A stretch of DNA of 5,437 nucleotides from Oscillospiraceae bacterium (GTDB lineage: Bacteria; Bacillota; Clostridia; Oscillospirales; Oscillospiraceae), in NCBI GenBank assembly GCA_029009035.1, contig JAQXJQ010000120.1, forward strand, positions 1 through 5,437, given 5' to 3'. Below are positions 5,191 through 5,437 of the stretch, one piece after another. Below the pieces are notes generated by a model, which was not told the origin of the DNA, ran no database searches, and worked only from the letters and a program-made list of their open reading frames with translations. Position 1 is the stretch's first letter; each line of letters begins with the position of its first letter. A program made the translations under genes and the position numbers.

Positions 5191-5437
5191 ATGAGCTACA
5201 TTTCAGCAAAAGAAGCTGCCCAGAAGTGGGGCATTTCCGAAAGAATGGTGTATAAGTATTGCACTCAAAATCGAATTCCGGAGGCCTATCAAGACTACGG
5301 TATTTGGTTTATCCCCGAAGATGCAGCTAAACCTTCTCGTATCAAAAAAGGCACAGTGAATACGCCTCAGATCCCTCCACTTCTCAAAAATTTGATCAAG
5401 CAGCGAGATGGCAGACAGTATCGCGGTCTTTACGACT
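5191..5437 (+). CDS. Helix-turn-helix protein, probably N-terminus of a Fic family protein (3' end outside window)
   Basis: 82 codons are visible, open to the right edge. The ATG at 5191 is preceded by AAAGGAAG (5176-5183), seven bases away. Residues 3-47 form an HTH of the MerR/excisionase-like HTH_17 type: YISAKEAAQKWGISERMVYKY (helix-turn-helix), then CTQNRIPEAY and a wing ending IWFIPEDAAKP. Residues 60-82 (QIPPLLKNLIKQRDGRQYRGLYD) resemble the segment that in HTH-Fic proteins of gut Firmicutes leads into the YNSN-HIEGS region of the Fic domain. The Fic catalytic motif itself would lie beyond the edge, so that assignment is a memory-based inference. If the protein instead ends soon after the window, it would be a small DNA-binding or excisionase-like protein. 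It is the first gene inside the probable element next to the tRNA-Ala scar. Confidence 0.7.
   Translation, partial: MSYISAKEAAQKWGISERMVYKYCTQNRIPEAYQDYGIWFIPEDAAKPSRIKKGTVNTPQIPPLLKNLIKQRDGRQYRGLYD

Noticed and set aside
1..5437. CRISPR array or complete insertion sequence
   Set aside because: No regularly spaced repeats beyond the two-copy 16-mer, and no transposase or matching terminal inverted repeats were seen.

Overview
The window looks like chromosomal DNA of an anaerobic gut Firmicute (class Clostridia, Oscillospiraceae/Ruminococcaceae-like). This rests on the type of proteins encoded, GC-rich codon use in positions 1-4580, strong AGGAGG-type ribosome binding sites, and a tRNA-Ala remnant with an encoded CCA end. 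The species cannot be named from this sequence.

Layout, left to right. Positions 1-202 hold the 3' end of a plus-strand gene whose last 66 residues resemble the C-terminal part of U32-peptidase-like proteins. It converges on a minus-strand ABC-F ATPase gene (271-1884), with a bidirectional hairpin between them (218-259). A divergent intergenic region (1885-2077) carries a good promoter for each side. The rightward promoter drives a compact operon: a cysteine-rich DUF5714 protein (2078-2632), a low-molecular-weight-phosphatase-type arsenate reductase (2625-3038), an aminoglycoside 6'-N-acetyltransferase-like GNAT enzyme (3025-3453) and an aminoglycoside-phosphotransferase-fold kinase (3526-4581). 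The first three genes overlap and are probably translationally coupled. The fourth follows a 72-bp gap with a 16-bp palindrome and has its own strong RBS. The operon seems to end at a hairpin whose loop contains the kinase stop codon.

From about 4605 the DNA becomes visibly more AT-rich and has no convincing gene until 5191. This stretch contains a strong minus-strand terminator (4908-4943) immediately followed by the 3' part of a tRNA-Ala(GGC) gene (4946-4990, minus strand). Similarity to a tRNA stops exactly at the anticodon loop, and the 5' half is absent from the adjoining sequence. This is the footprint expected at one end of an integrative element that inserted into a tRNA gene. DNA to the right of about 4990 is therefore probably mobile. 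It has a candidate promoter, a 16-bp sequence repeated at exactly 20-bp period (5123-5158), and the start of a gene for a helix-turn-helix protein (5191 to the window edge). The sequence after the HTH resembles the lead-in to a Fic domain.

Functionally, the left part combines an ABC-F protein with candidate drug- and metalloid-modifying enzymes (AAC(6')-like, APH-fold, ArsC-like). This resembles a small resistance or detoxification locus, but no substrate is proven and no arsenite pump or ArsR regulator is visible. The points most worth following up are the DUF5714-ArsC coupling, the atypical first ATP site of the ABC-F protein, the Q-for-H change in the kinase catalytic loop, and the tRNA-Ala element boundary with its 20-bp tandem repeat and HTH gene.
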